A stretch of 64,000 bases of DNA from Pratylenchus scribneri (taxonomy: Eukaryota > Nematoda > Chromadorea > Rhabditida > Pratylenchidae): contig JAQSEB010000042.1 of assembly GCA_030063045.1 (NCBI GenBank), positions 1,984,001 to 2,048,000 of the forward strand. Direction: 5' to 3'. Both the position numbers and the translations under genes were made by a program. This document shows, in pieces, positions 27,780-44,877 of the stretch. Below the pieces are notes generated by a model. That model was not told the origin of the DNA. It made no database searches and was given only the letters and a program-made list of their open reading frames with translations. The stretch's first letter is position 1. The number at the start of each line of letters is the position of its first letter.

Positions 27780-28450
27780 TAGGGCCCGGATTTTTATGGA
27801 AATGCATATTTTGTGTGCGAATATGCACAGCATTGGGGAGTACGAAAAAAGTGTTTTTGGGTTCAAATAATGATTTTGAACCGGTTTAAAAATGCCTATT
27901 TTGGCATAATTTGGCAGTCTGTGCATATTTTGCATATTTCGTCATTTTGGTGCATATTTTGGTGCATATTTTGAAGAAATTCGAGAATTTTTGTTAATTT
28001 TTTGTAAAAAATTGAACATTTTATTAAAAAAAATATTTTTCCGAAATTTTTTTTATAAAAATAGTCAAAATTTTATCTAAGATAGTATTTTTGGAAAATT
28101 TTTTTCTTTCGGCAAGAAAATTTTTTAAAAAAATGAAAAGAAAAAAATTTTCCAAAAAAATGAATCGTCTCCCCTATGAGTCAATCACCAAAGATTTTTT
28201 ACAAGAGAGCGAAATTTGTGAAAATTTATTTTATTTTCACTTGTTTTCAATCAAAAATGATTAATTTTCGAATTTAATAATTTTTTAAAACATTTTTTGA
28301 CTTTTTAATATAAAAAATTGATTTATTCAATTGCATAAAATGTGCATATTTTGGCATTTATTGGCATATTTGGCGCATATTTTGGCCTTTTTTGGTGCAT
28401 ATATATGCGCATATATTGGCACTTTTCGGTGCCTAAAAATCCGGGCCCTA
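27780..28450. mobile_element. hAT-type MITE, 671 bp
   Basis: Perfect 17-bp terminal inverted repeats TAGGGCCCGGATTTTTA lie at 27780-27796 and, inverted, at 28434-28450. Flanking 8-mers AAAATAAT and CTAATAAT match at 6 of 8 positions, an eroded target duplication. GCATATTTTGG-type motifs are repeated near both ends (about 27910-27975 and 28330-28400). No coding capacity. Confidence 0.78.
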
Positions 28451-28874
28451 CTAATAATAATATGGTTTTTGGTGGTACTATATTGAAGAAATTTTGATTG
28501 ATGAAATGAATGTTAGAAAATTTTTGATTCTATGGAATAGAGATGGAGTATGGTACTGAAATAATGGAGTTGGGTTTCGAAACGAATAATTGAAAATGAC
28601 AAGAAATTTTCAGCTACAGTATCCCCATCTAAAAAACTCATTCTCAGAGGGATCAAGGCATTCAAAATGGAGAAAAAAAAAATAAAATCATTCATAAGTT
28701 TTTCCATATTTATTCAGTGAAATTATGTTAAAAATTGGAGATTCATTTGGCTAATAAATTATGAGCCAATTTGGTACAGATATTTTGTTGGAAGATGATA
28801 ATTTAGGAAAGATGTTTCATTGTTCCTGTTGAGGAGGACTAGTCATCGTCATCATCAACAAATTCATTGACAAA
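28451..28874. other. 3' flank of UNC-33 gene
   Basis: A+T-rich spacer downstream of the minus-strand UNC-33 stop. No gene seen. Confidence 0.4.
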
Positions 28875-33933
<5,059 letters not shown>

Positions 33934-36100
33934 AAAATCAATTCACCCAATTTTGGGCTGATAAAAATGTTCAGTGTATTTTTATGCAAATATGGAGAAA
34001 AAAATGAAAAAAAAGAATGTAAAATTTTAAAATTTCATAAGAAGGCTCCAATGTCATCCCATTATTTTCAATGCTTTTCGCATCCACCATTTTTAGGGTG
34101 GCATAGCCTGGTTCATTGCTAATGCCTCCTCTATATGCGTGCCATTCATGCATTTATGCTTCTCTCCCACATTTGCCTTCAGTCCATTTTATGTGGAAAA
34201 GTCTTTAGCTTTAGGGCATGGAAGTCAAGAGCAAGAAAGCCTTAGAAATGGGCAGTAGATGGAATAAAAATACTAAATAGATGGGATGGGAGATAAAGCT
34301 GTCCACAAATGGAAATGGACCACAATTTTCCTTTAAAGTCTGACAATTTTGAAATGGGATGGGCGGTGGAATTGATGGCTATAATGCCAAAAATTTTGGA
34401 TGGCCAAAATGGTCAAAAATATGAGGATAAGACAAAAGTCGAGAGAAATTTTATTGCCAGCCGCTGATGGTAGCAAATGAAAAGTGGCAGTCGATTTTTT
34501 CCTCGTTTTTTTCGTCCCACAAAAAAAGTCGAGATGGATTTTGTATAGAATTGGGACAAAAACAAAAGGAAAATGGATAGTGGAGGAAAATTAATTCAGC
34601 AAAAATCCCAAGTGATATTCCAGTAGAGGAAGACTTCTCTCCTCTTGCTCTCGTCTTGAAATTGACGAGAATTGGATGGTCCACAAAAATGTGTTTAAAA
34701 TTAGGAAAATGAATTCAATTAAAAATTTAGCATTTATGATGTCAATAAAGGGAAAGCTTAAACAAATAAAGACTTGGAATGTAAAGCATCAAAGGATAAT
34801 TGATGTGACGATCAAATGGGTGGAACTCATTTTTAGGCTGGAGAGAATTTAATAAGATTAGCTTAACAAAAGGGGAATTCATGTACAATGTAAATAAAAA
34901 AAAATACATGAGATGCTTGCAAAAACTTGTTTCTATTCGATCAAAGCAGAGCATTTTGATTGGCGCTGATGAGGAGAGGATTATCGGGCATTTTAAACCC
35001 AAAATGGATTAGCGGGCGGTCAATCCCCTTCAAAGCAATATTAAATGGATTAACATGTTTTTGACGGACATGGCCTATTTAATTGAACATATTCTACTTT
35101 TACATCGGCGGAGTTTGAAAGGATTTGCAAAAAGTCAAGTGAACAATAGAAAGGTGGTGTGGATGAAAGGTGTCCGGCAGATCCTGACACCACTGCCCCA
35201 TATTATTCATATGAGTTATTGACAAAAATAGCACATGGTGGTAAATTATTGGTCTCCGGGCTGGGAGAATGGTTATTGACTAGCGAGCTAACAATCCATG
35301 CTGCTAATGAGCTACTGCGCTGGAGGTAATATTATGGTCTATGGTGGTTGGTCAATGAGGGTGGGTGGGCATTGGGCACTCTCAAAATGGAAAGAATGGT
35401 AGAAATTGGGGATTTTGTCGGAGGGCATGGAAAGTGGAGGATATTGCGCAAGTATTGGGAAATAAAAATGAAATATTGGATTATCATTTTATGGGAAATT
35501 GGAATAAATTGTGGTTGATTTTAAATCATTTAGATTCTTTTCCTATGTGTTTTTGTATATTCAGAAAAATTGCAATGTTTTGTCCACCGCGCGCATACTT
35601 ATCCAACTCACACATTCCCAACCATTTCATTCTTCGGCCAATTTCTATGGCCAATACTCACACCCAATATAGAATAGAAAAATTGAGGTGGATTGGTGGG
35701 CTGCTCTGCTGGCTGGTTCTCATGAAAATTGGCCATGACGTCCTTTTCGCTGTAGGGCATTCAGCCACTATTTCCTATTTTCCCATATATGGTTAGAGAA
35801 TAAAACGTTGGGAATGACAAAATGGATATTGGAAGAGTTGGATGTATGAGTAAACTAGGGTTGGAAAAGAGACCTTAAGTTTGAAAAAACCTAGATTTCT
35901 GTTTTGAAATTCAGTTTAAAAATCACGAAAGTTGGATAATATTTTACAAAAATTTTATAAATAAAATTGGCGATGATAAAATAAAATTCCATGAATTATA
36001 AGTGAATGGCATCAAAAAAGAGAAAATGCATGAAAAACAAACAAAAAGGGTCGAAAAAATAAATATAATTCAAATATTGCTTCTTTATCCATCCAACATT
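33934..36100. other. long spacer between UNC-33 and IQ-motif gene
   Basis: About 2.2 kb without a supported gene. It contains UNC-33 upstream sequence, GG-rich patches near 35160-35340 and random ORFs such as 35365-35796, which lack domain, signal peptide or splice support. Confidence 0.4.
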
Positions 36101-37722
36101 TTATGCATCATTGGGAGTTTGAGCAGCGTTGATCAGTTTATTTAATTCACAAAGCCGTTTGTAGGCCAATAAGCGTGGATCATCCTTTTGTTGATTGAAT
36201 CGCTCCAGGCATTTGAATTTTTGCATATACCAATCGAATCGAAGAGCAACCATCTGACAAAATTAGGAAGATGAAAAATAAATCAAAAATATTACTTTTT
36301 CAGCGAATCCTGGGTAAATGGAGAGTTGTTCCAGTGCAGTGGTTTGATCTCTGACCACTTCGGCGTCTTTGTAATTTTTATGAATGAGATTGATAGCATT
36401 GGAAAGCAATCCATCCAAATTATCCAATGCAAATGGTTCAGCCAATGGTTTTTGCTAAAAAACAATTTAAATAGGTTAATTTAATTTTAATACCGAAAGT
36501 AATTTGATGATGAGCGCACTGAGAGGTCGAATCACGTAAAGATGTGCTTCACTGCGGTTCAATTCGGAAAGGCAATTCAAAATTGCTTGGAAAATGTTCC
36601 GTCTGAGCATGCATTCAATTGCAACATGGGAAAGTTCCGCCAATCGATCTTAAATGTTTGTTTAATGAAATTTTAATAATTAAATAAAAATGAACTCACT
36701 GAGCCGAAGTGCCATTGCTTTCCGTTCGGTGAGCACTGTTGAAAGTAGGCAGGCCAAATATCGTTCAATCCTCAAATTGAGTGGCTCATTCCGTTCATCT
36801 TTTGGATTTTCCTCGCTGCAAGGAACATCCCGAAATTCTTGAACACAAATTCTCAATTTTTCCTTGTGCTCCGGCAACATTTTTCTTTGACGATAATGAA
36901 TTCCACGCCACCAAGCCTAAAAAGTTAGATTTGAAAGGGTTGAAAATTTTTAAAACCTGAATTTTTGTGATTGCTTCTTCCTCAATTTGAACTTCATTCA
37001 GAATTGCCTCATTCCGGTCATCTTTTGAATTTTCCTTCACAATTTTATCTGCTTCCTGATTTTCTTCATTTTGACCATCTCCCGGATTTACTTCCTTCTC
37101 ATTTTGGCCATCTTCTGGATTTGCTTCTTCTCCAATTTGAATTTTGTTCTGATTTTCTTCATTTTGGCCATCTTCTGCTGAATTTGTTTCCTCCTCAATT
37201 TGAAGTTCATCCAGATTTTTTTCCTTCTCATTTTGGCCATCTTCCGGATTTGCCCCCATCCCATTTTGGCCATCTTCCGGATTTGCCCCCATCTCATTTT
37301 GGTCATCTTCTGGATTTGCTACTTCCTTCTCATTTTGAAATCCATCCTGATTTGCTTCCATTTGACCATCGTTTCGATTTTCTTCGCTGCAAGGAGCATC
37401 CCGAAATTCTTGAACACAAATTCTTTCTATATGCTTGAACATTTTTCTGCGACGAATTCGGCGCCACCAAACCTATTATAAATATATTCAATGTCTGGTT
37501 TGTTATGTTTTTATGAACCTGAATTTTTGTGGCTGCCTTTTGTTCAAGTTGAATTCTGTCTTGATTTGTTCGCTTTTGTAGTTCTTCGATATATTTTTTC
37601 TGTTATTAAATTGTTTTAGAATATTTTAATTGAAAAAATCATACTTCGTGAAGTAATCCATAAAGTTTTCGCCAATGTTCAGCCATTTTGACATTTGAAT
37701 TATGAATATTAGCTAAATCCAT
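36101..37722 (-). CDS. IQ-motif protein with duplicated segment, ASPM-like
   Basis: Exons from ATG 37722 (MDLANIHNSNVKMAEHW) run to TAA 36101-36103 (AQTPNDA). Two IQ motifs, AATKIQVWWRRIRRRK and AITKIQAWWRGIHYRQRK, should bind calmodulin or myosin-light-chain-like proteins. Each is followed by a near-identical block, ICVQEFRDAPCSEEN and ICVQEFRDVPCSEEN, showing an internal duplication. Between them lies an acidic repeat region with an 11-12-residue period (NPEDGQNEMGA variants). The C-terminal third is helical (LDGLLSNAINLIHKNYKDAE; ALEQLSIYPGFAEKM), reminiscent of the C-terminal part of ASPM-type spindle proteins. No N-terminal CH domain is present, so ASPM kinship is only a suggestion. Confidence 0.6.
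36960..37345 (-). repeat. in-frame coding minisatellite in IQ-motif gene
   Basis: On the minus strand, repeats of a roughly 33-36-bp unit encode NPEDGQNE/NPEDGQNG variants. Copies near 37230-37320 are almost identical at DNA level, so slippage is probably recent. The unit length keeps the frame. Confidence 0.7.
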
Positions 37723-38253
37723 TATGCTGCTATGATGATTTGATGATGTAATGTAAATTTTCCTTAAAAAATTATAAAATTTAATATCGAAATTTAATAA
37801 TTAAGATTTAGACATAAAATGATAAAAAATTGAGATTGAGATGAGACCTCGAAATTCGCAAATTGTCTAAAAAAATGCACGCCATTCCCACAACTTATTA
37901 TTTTTGAACGAAAATTTTTACGCAAGAAAAATGCCAAAAAAGAATTTTTATCCTATTTAATGAAAATATTGTTATTAAAAAGAAAAAGAGAAAATGAATA
38001 AAACATTAAAAAGAAATAAACAAAAAATGTTGCTATCAATCAATAAAAATGCGTGCCAATCAATGCAATGCCGACTCATCAAAGCCAGCTGGCAAAATAA
38101 AATGGTTTAAAGCAAATTCAAAATCGTTTTAAACCTCTTCCTTAGAATAATTTTTTTTAAACAAGAAACCACCAATATTAACTTTATCATTTCGATATCA
38201 ATTAATTTAATTATTTGATTGATTGTTTGAGTTTTTCAGAATAAAATTATAGA
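37723..38253. promoter_or_regulatory. divergent promoter region, IQ gene and ABCA transporter
   Basis: 531-bp A+T-rich spacer between divergent starts. A TTTTCAG at 38233-38239, just before the ABCA ATG at 38254, could be a spliced-leader acceptor. Confidence 0.4.
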
Positions 38254-41200
38254 ATGGGTTTATTCGCACAAATTGCACTTCTTTTTTGGAAGAATTTGGT
38301 CGTGATGTGGAGAAGTAAACTATGGCTCCTTGCTGAAATAATATTCTCCCTATTTTTGTTGCCATACATTATTGCTGTTGTTCGATATGTAAGTCGTGAT
38401 TTTGACTTTAATTGATTTAAATGTTTTTGTTTTTAGTCGCCAGCTCCTTCAAAAGAAGACGCCTATTCCTTTTCGCCATTTCTTATCACCGGAAATTCGT
38501 CGGATATCGTCAGAAAGATTAACAATTCTGCCAGTATTGATACATATTACAGTTGCCATCACGATATCGATATTACTCTTGGATACAGGTTTAACAAAAT
38601 TACTTTTTTAAAATAATTATTATTAATTAAGCTATGAACCTGGTTTGGATGATTTGGCAAATAAATTGATGGCAAAAGTTCGAGAACATTACAGCAACAA
38701 TGAGACAATGCAAATTGAAATAAAAAATTTCACATCGGCAAAAGAAATGACAAAGGCGTTAGAGAAAGATTTGAATGAAACTAGAGAGCAAATGTGCGGC
38801 GAATATTTAGGTAAATTATAGAATTTTTTAAACTAAAATTTATTTACAATTGAAGGTGGCATCCATTTTACAAATATTCGTTTGCAAAATCAAAAATCGG
38901 AGCCAGAATTGATTTATCGAATTCTTCTGCCAAAGCGAAATACGAAATGGCAAATGATTGGTTCATTCTGGCTTGGAGATGATCCAAATCTGCCACAATC
39001 CGATCATAACCAAATTCCAAGCGAACCACCTTATTGGCAATCTGGCTTTCTCTCAATTCAATATGCAGTCGAGACTACTTTTTTGGATATGGTTTAAGAT
39101 TATAAATTAATATTTGGATTATATTAAATTTTCAGAACAATGGAAACAATCACATTCAGGGATTTATGAATAATTCAATTTTTTCATTTTTGCGAATTCC
39201 AATCGACGAATCATCCAGCGGGAGTATGATCCTTTTTCTCAAATATATGTACATTTTCTGGCTGATCGCGTTGATGGGCATCATGTTACATACAGCCAAA
39301 AATATTGTTCTCGAAAAAGAAGCTGGAATTAAGGTTTTAATTTACTTTTTAATTTTAAAATAATAAATTAATTTTAGACCTACATGTCGGTGATGGGACT
39401 TCAACCAATGGCATTTTATTATTCGCATATTATTATTGGATTTTTGAAAGCAACTTTGGTTATGATTTTATGCACCGCCATTTTATGCAAAGGCCTCAAT
39501 GTAATTTAACAATTAAATTTATTGATTTATCTCACAATTTTTCAGTTCACCAGTGCAACTGTTTTTATATTCGTCTCAGTCCTTTTTGGCCTCACATTGG
39601 CCATTTTGTCGGCATTAATTTCTGCAATTGTGAAAACACCTCAATTGACCCAATTTATGGCCAATTTAATACCCGCCCTTCTATTGGTGCTGACCATCAG
39701 TGCAACACCGTCAATTAGTCGAATCGGTTTTTGTTTGTTGGCTTCACTCAATCCAATCACCGCATTTAAACTTGGCATTGCCCATATTATATATTCCGAA
39801 ACAAAAAGTAAAATTAAATTTAATTCATTATTTTTAAATATTATTTATTTTAGTGATCAACCTTGGATGGACTTCAATATTCCACGGTGGTGCGACACAA
39901 TTCACAATTGGATGGGCAATTTTGATGCTAATATTCGATTGCATTCTCTTCACTTTTCTCATCTATTATTTTGATGCCGTACTCCCAACCGATGAGACAC
40001 CAAAAAAACATCCGCTATTCTTTTTGCAATGTTTGGGCATTTCCAAAAAAGAACATTCCAATTTTGCGGGCGATGAAGAAATGGATTCCAATGCTTCAAA
40101 TGAAAATATGGAACATGAACATGGAAGTTTGGATGAGGCCGATATTATCGTAAATCAAATGAGCAAAAATTGGGGTGGCGGAAATTTGGCAGTGGATAAA
40201 CTCAATTTTCGGGCCTATAGAGGACAGGTAATATTTTTTAATAATAAAATAAATAATTTTAATTTAGTTGACTGTATTATTGGGCCAAAATGGTGCGGGC
40301 AAGACAACAACCTTCTCTGTTTTGACTGGCTCAATCAGCAGTTCGGATGGACAAGTTTTAATTTGTCAAAAAGATTTGAAGCAGAATTTACATGAATGCC
40401 AAAAGAATATTGGTTTGAATATTTTAATTATTTCTTTTTTTTTATAAATTTTTATGCAGGTTATTGTCCTCAAAACAATCCTTTATTTGATAAATTAAAT
40501 GTGAAGGAACATTTAAAACTTTATGCTGGACTCAAAACTGGACATTATTACGGGCCATTGGGCTGGAAAGCACTTGATCAGGAGATTAGCCAAATTGTCA
40601 AAGATGTTGGATTAATGGACAAAATGGACACCGTAAATAATTAAAATTAAATTATAATAAAATTAAATTTAGGAGGCACAAAATTTGAGCGGTGGTCAAA
40701 AACGAAAACTTTGCGTTGCAATTTCATTGATTGCCGGCAGTAAAGTTGTTTTATTGGATGAACCAACCGCCGGAATGGATCCAGAGGCCCGGAATGAAAT
40801 CGGAAAATTATTGAGTCGGGCAAAGAAAGAAAGGTAAAACCTATAAAATAATTATGAATTTTGGACGAAAAACAAACAATCTTAATTTTAAGACTAGACC
40901 TTTATTATTAAAATTATACAAAAATTCACTGAATAATTTAAATTTTCCACAGGACAATATTATTGACTACACATTATATGGAGGAAGCGGATTCACTTGG
41001 CGATCGGATTGGGATAATGGTCAATGGACGATTGGTTTGCAATGGTTCTCCGGAATTTCTGAAGAAGAAATTCGGTGCTGGCTATATTCTCTCATTCGTA
41101 ATTTTTAATATTTAATATAATTTAAATTTGTTTAAAATTATTTTATTTTAGGTTTGTGCTGGTTTTGATTCAACTCAAAGCGACTCCTCGGATAATATTC

Positions 41201-44200
41201 GTCTTTTTAATCAAACCATCAACCGAATTCTTGGCGTCATCCGCAAATATTCGCCCAATGCCCGTGTTGAAAAAGCCCAAAGGCCTCCAGAATTTACAAT
41301 TAATCTTCCTACTTCCGACAAAAGACAGTAAGAAAATATTTTCCCCTAAATAAATTAATTAATCAAATTTTAGTTATGCAAATTTATTTGAAGAATTGGA
41401 AAATGGCAAAATTTTATTGGGAATTTCATCATTCGGCCTTTCATTGAACACATTGGAACAAGTCTTTTTGAGGTATTTTAAAACAAATATTAATTAATTA
41501 ATTAATTAATTAATTAAGAGTTGGTGAAATTGCTGAACCGGAAGAGACGGATCAAGCTGATGGTCCTTCATCAGCACAAAAACTGGCAAAAGATTTGTTT
41601 GGTGTTCGACAGCAACAAGTAAATTAATTAATTAAATATTAATTTTAAATATTTGATTTTTAGTTTTTGGATTCTCATCTACACAAAATTGGATTATTTT
41701 TCCGTCAATTGGCCGCACTTTTTTACCGACATCTCCTATGGACTTTGAGGAATCCAATGCGAAGTTTACTTCCATTGGCCATTGCAATTTTGTCATTCAT
41801 CTTTTTGGGCTTTATTTTCAAACCATCAACTCCACTTTTACATCAAAATCGTTCACTCTCTTTGGATGATGCCCACGAAAAAATGCGAATTCCAATGCAA
41901 ATTAGAGGAAATGGCGCGCAAAAACTCCAAGAACAATTCAAAGAACTGTCAAAATCATTTTGTTCAAATTGTTTGTTCATAATTGATCCGAAGAAGGATT
42001 TGCACAATGAATTGAAGAAAGAATTAATCAATTCACCGCCAATGGTTGTGGGAATTGCAATTTATGAGAATTCATCAACGGGCCAATTGGAAATTGAAGC
42101 ATTGTTCAATGGAATTGCAGTGCATTCCCCTCCAATGGCACTCACATTCATCACAAATGCATTACTTGGTGTCAAAAAATGTAAATCATTTAATAAATTA
42201 AAATTTATTTTTGAATATTCAGTTTCAATTCGACCAACCATTGAAATTTACGATGTTCCTCTTTCGAATGGAAAAATTGATGATGAAGCATTCACCAAAA
42301 TTGCAGCCGAATTCATCAACAATGCAATGGTGTCCGGTGTAATTATTATGTGCTTTTCAATTTTTGGTGCCACAATGGTCGTTCCACTTGTCGAGGAAAA
42401 AAGTGGCAAATTCAAACATCAGGTTAAATTAATTAATTTAAAATTAATTTGGATTTTAGTTAATGCTAACGAAATTGCACATTTTGACTTATTGGTTCTC
42501 CGTTTATTTATGGAATTTGGTGTTCTACATCATTTTTTGCGCAATTCTGGCAATTTTCTTTTTATATTTTGGATGGATGAAAGATTGCATGGAAGAGTAA
42601 GACTTAAATTTAAACTCAATTTAATAATATTTTTTTGCAGTCTTTTCTTACTTTGGATTCTCTATTTTTGGGCATATGTTCCAATGAATGCTGTTGTGTC
42701 ATTCATTTTCGACAAACCTCAACGGGCATTCACTGCCGTGCTCTCATGGAATATGGTCGCATCATTTCTGTTTTTATTGGCCAGCACATTTTTGGCATTT
42801 ATATTCAATTTGAGGCAAATTGCCGAAGTGATGGACACTCTCCTCTATTTGCTTACACCGGCATATGCATTAGGTTAATATTTATTAAATTATTATTTAA
42901 TTAATATTCGAATTTAAGGCTCCGGTGTTTTACAAATTCTTCTGCATTCATTTGCGCCCATTCCATTGGACAATAATTTCGATGTTTGGTATTTGAAGAA
43001 GCATTTTGAGCTAATGCTACTCTCCGGCATCCTTTTCTGGACAATTTTGGCCATTTTACAATCGAGGTTGTTGGCCACAAAATTCCATCAACTTTCTTGC
43101 CAACTTTTCCATAGACGTCTCTATCAAAGGGTAAAAATTGATGAATTAAACAACCAAAAATTGATTAAATTTTTAGATTCTTGATTCGGATGAGGAAGTG
43201 GCACAAGAGGATGAAGATATTCGAAATGAGAGGGAACGATTGGATAGACAAGAGAATCGAACGTTTGCATTGACTGTCCGAAACCTCTCCAAATATTATG
43301 GACAATTTCCGGCGGTGCGAAATTTGACATTTGGTGTCAAACAAAAAGAATGTTTTGGGTTATTAGGTTTTAAATATTAAATTTTATTTCAATTATTGAA
43401 TATTTTCAAAGGCGTGAATGGAGCCGGAAAAACGACTACTTTCGACATTTTGACGGGCGTTCGTTTTGCCACATCTGGCACGGCCGCAGTGGGCGGAATT
43501 AATGTGAACAAAGCACCGCCAATTGGATATTGCCCTCAATTCGATGCATTGCCAATGGAATTGACCGGCAGAGAAGTGCTCACTTTGTTGGCTCATTTGA
43601 ACGATTTTTCGGACGTCAAGACACGCGTTAATCAAATTATTTGGTGCATTCGAATGGAAAAACATGCCGACAAGAAAATCAATAATTACAGGTAAATCCT
43701 GACATTTAATAAAGATGCATTTTTGTAATTTCAGTGGAGGACAACGTCGTCGAATTTCAATTGGAATTACACTGGTCACTCGCTCCTATTTGATCATGTT
43801 GGATGAGCCAACGGCGGGAATCGACCCAAAAACGAGGCGCCAAATTTGGCAAATTCTCCAAGCAATTCGACAGCAAGGAATTGCAATTTTGCTCACCTCT
43901 CATTCAATGGATGAATGCGAAGAATTATGCAATAAAATTGGATTTTTGAATCGAGGAAGATTAGTTGGAATTGGTTCGAGTCAACATTTGAAGAGCAGGT
44001 TTAAAAGTTTTATCAAAATTAATTTACTATGATTTATTTTGTATAGATTTGGCAATAGCTATTTATTGACCATCACAATTGCAAATCCAACTTCTGCTGT
44101 CCTCGCCCATTTGAACAATAATGTGGTGGAGAATTTCAATGTAATATTCACAATTTTTATCCAAGTATAATTTATTCTTATTTTTTATAGGCTTTGCCAA

Positions 44201-44479
44201 CCGAAGATCCTCCAACATCGAGCACACTTCACTGGGAAGTGCCAAAACGCGAGAATGTTTCCTGGAGTTGGCTTTACAAAATGGCTCAAGAATTGGCGGA
44301 CTTATATCCAGTAGGCTGCCTAATTTAATATTCCTTTTTAATATTATTTAATTTAGGATCAGCCGAATTTGTCAGCCCGAGACAATGATCGACCCAAAAT
44401 TATCGATTTTTCCCTGACTCAAAATTCATTGGAGCAAGTTTTCCTGCGCCTTTCAAAAAATCTTGAAAATTCAAAATGA
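38254..44479 (+). CDS. ABC transporter, subfamily A (full-length)
   Basis: Full transporter, TMD1-NBD1-TMD2-NBD2, in the ABCA family of lipid exporters. The start [20 protein letters not shown] and first hydrophobic segment are typical. TMD1 helices lie at about 39160-39970. NBD1 has Walker [12 protein letters not shown] (about 40290), Q-loop YCPQNNPLF, signature LSGGQKRKL (about 40685), Walker [13 protein letters not shown] and H-loop [12 protein letters not shown]2 runs from 41667 ([19 protein letters not shown]) to about 43100. NBD2 has [14 protein letters not shown] (about 43420), [17 protein letters not shown] (about 43735), [12 protein letters not shown] and TSHSMDECE. Both ATP sites look complete. 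The end [17 protein letters not shown] fits the family; stop 44477-44479. CED-7 and other ABTs are candidate orthologues that I cannot separate. Small introns throughout, one holding (ATTA)n at about 41490-41517. Confidence 0.93.
41490..41517. repeat. (ATTA)n microsatellite in ABCA intron
   Basis: About seven ATTA units run directly into the intron acceptor (TTAATTAAG), replacing the usual TTTTAG. Confidence 0.8.
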
Positions 44480-44877
44480 ATGAACGAGCCGATTGAAATT
44501 TATAATTTTTCGGGTCTACTAATTGTTTTCTTCTCCAATTATTTATGCCCAATTCACATTCCAATTTCCCATCCAACCAGTTCATAATTTTATTGTTTTT
44601 TTTTCCATTCTATAAAAGATTATTTTTAAATGCTTTAAAACCCTTTTGCTATATATTATTCTCATCACCAAAGAACAAATTATAACTTTATATAAGTACA
44701 ATTTTATGCAATGTTTTTCCAGTATAAATTCTGTGCAAAATTTGACAGAGCATTACATTATTAAAAAGTTGGCACTTTCTTTTTTATTCCAATTTTATCA
44801 AATCTTTTTTCAATTTATTAATATATAAATTTTAAGAATATTTCTAACAAACAAAAATTACATAACAAAGAACAATT
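44480..44877. other. spacer between ABCA and APC7 genes
   Basis: 398 bp on the same strand as both neighbours, A+T-rich. It contains the ABCA 3' end and APC7 upstream sequence. No gene. Confidence 0.4.

Noticed and set aside
35365..35796. A 143-codon plus-strand ORF
   Set aside because: No domain, signal peptide or splicing support, and mixed random composition.
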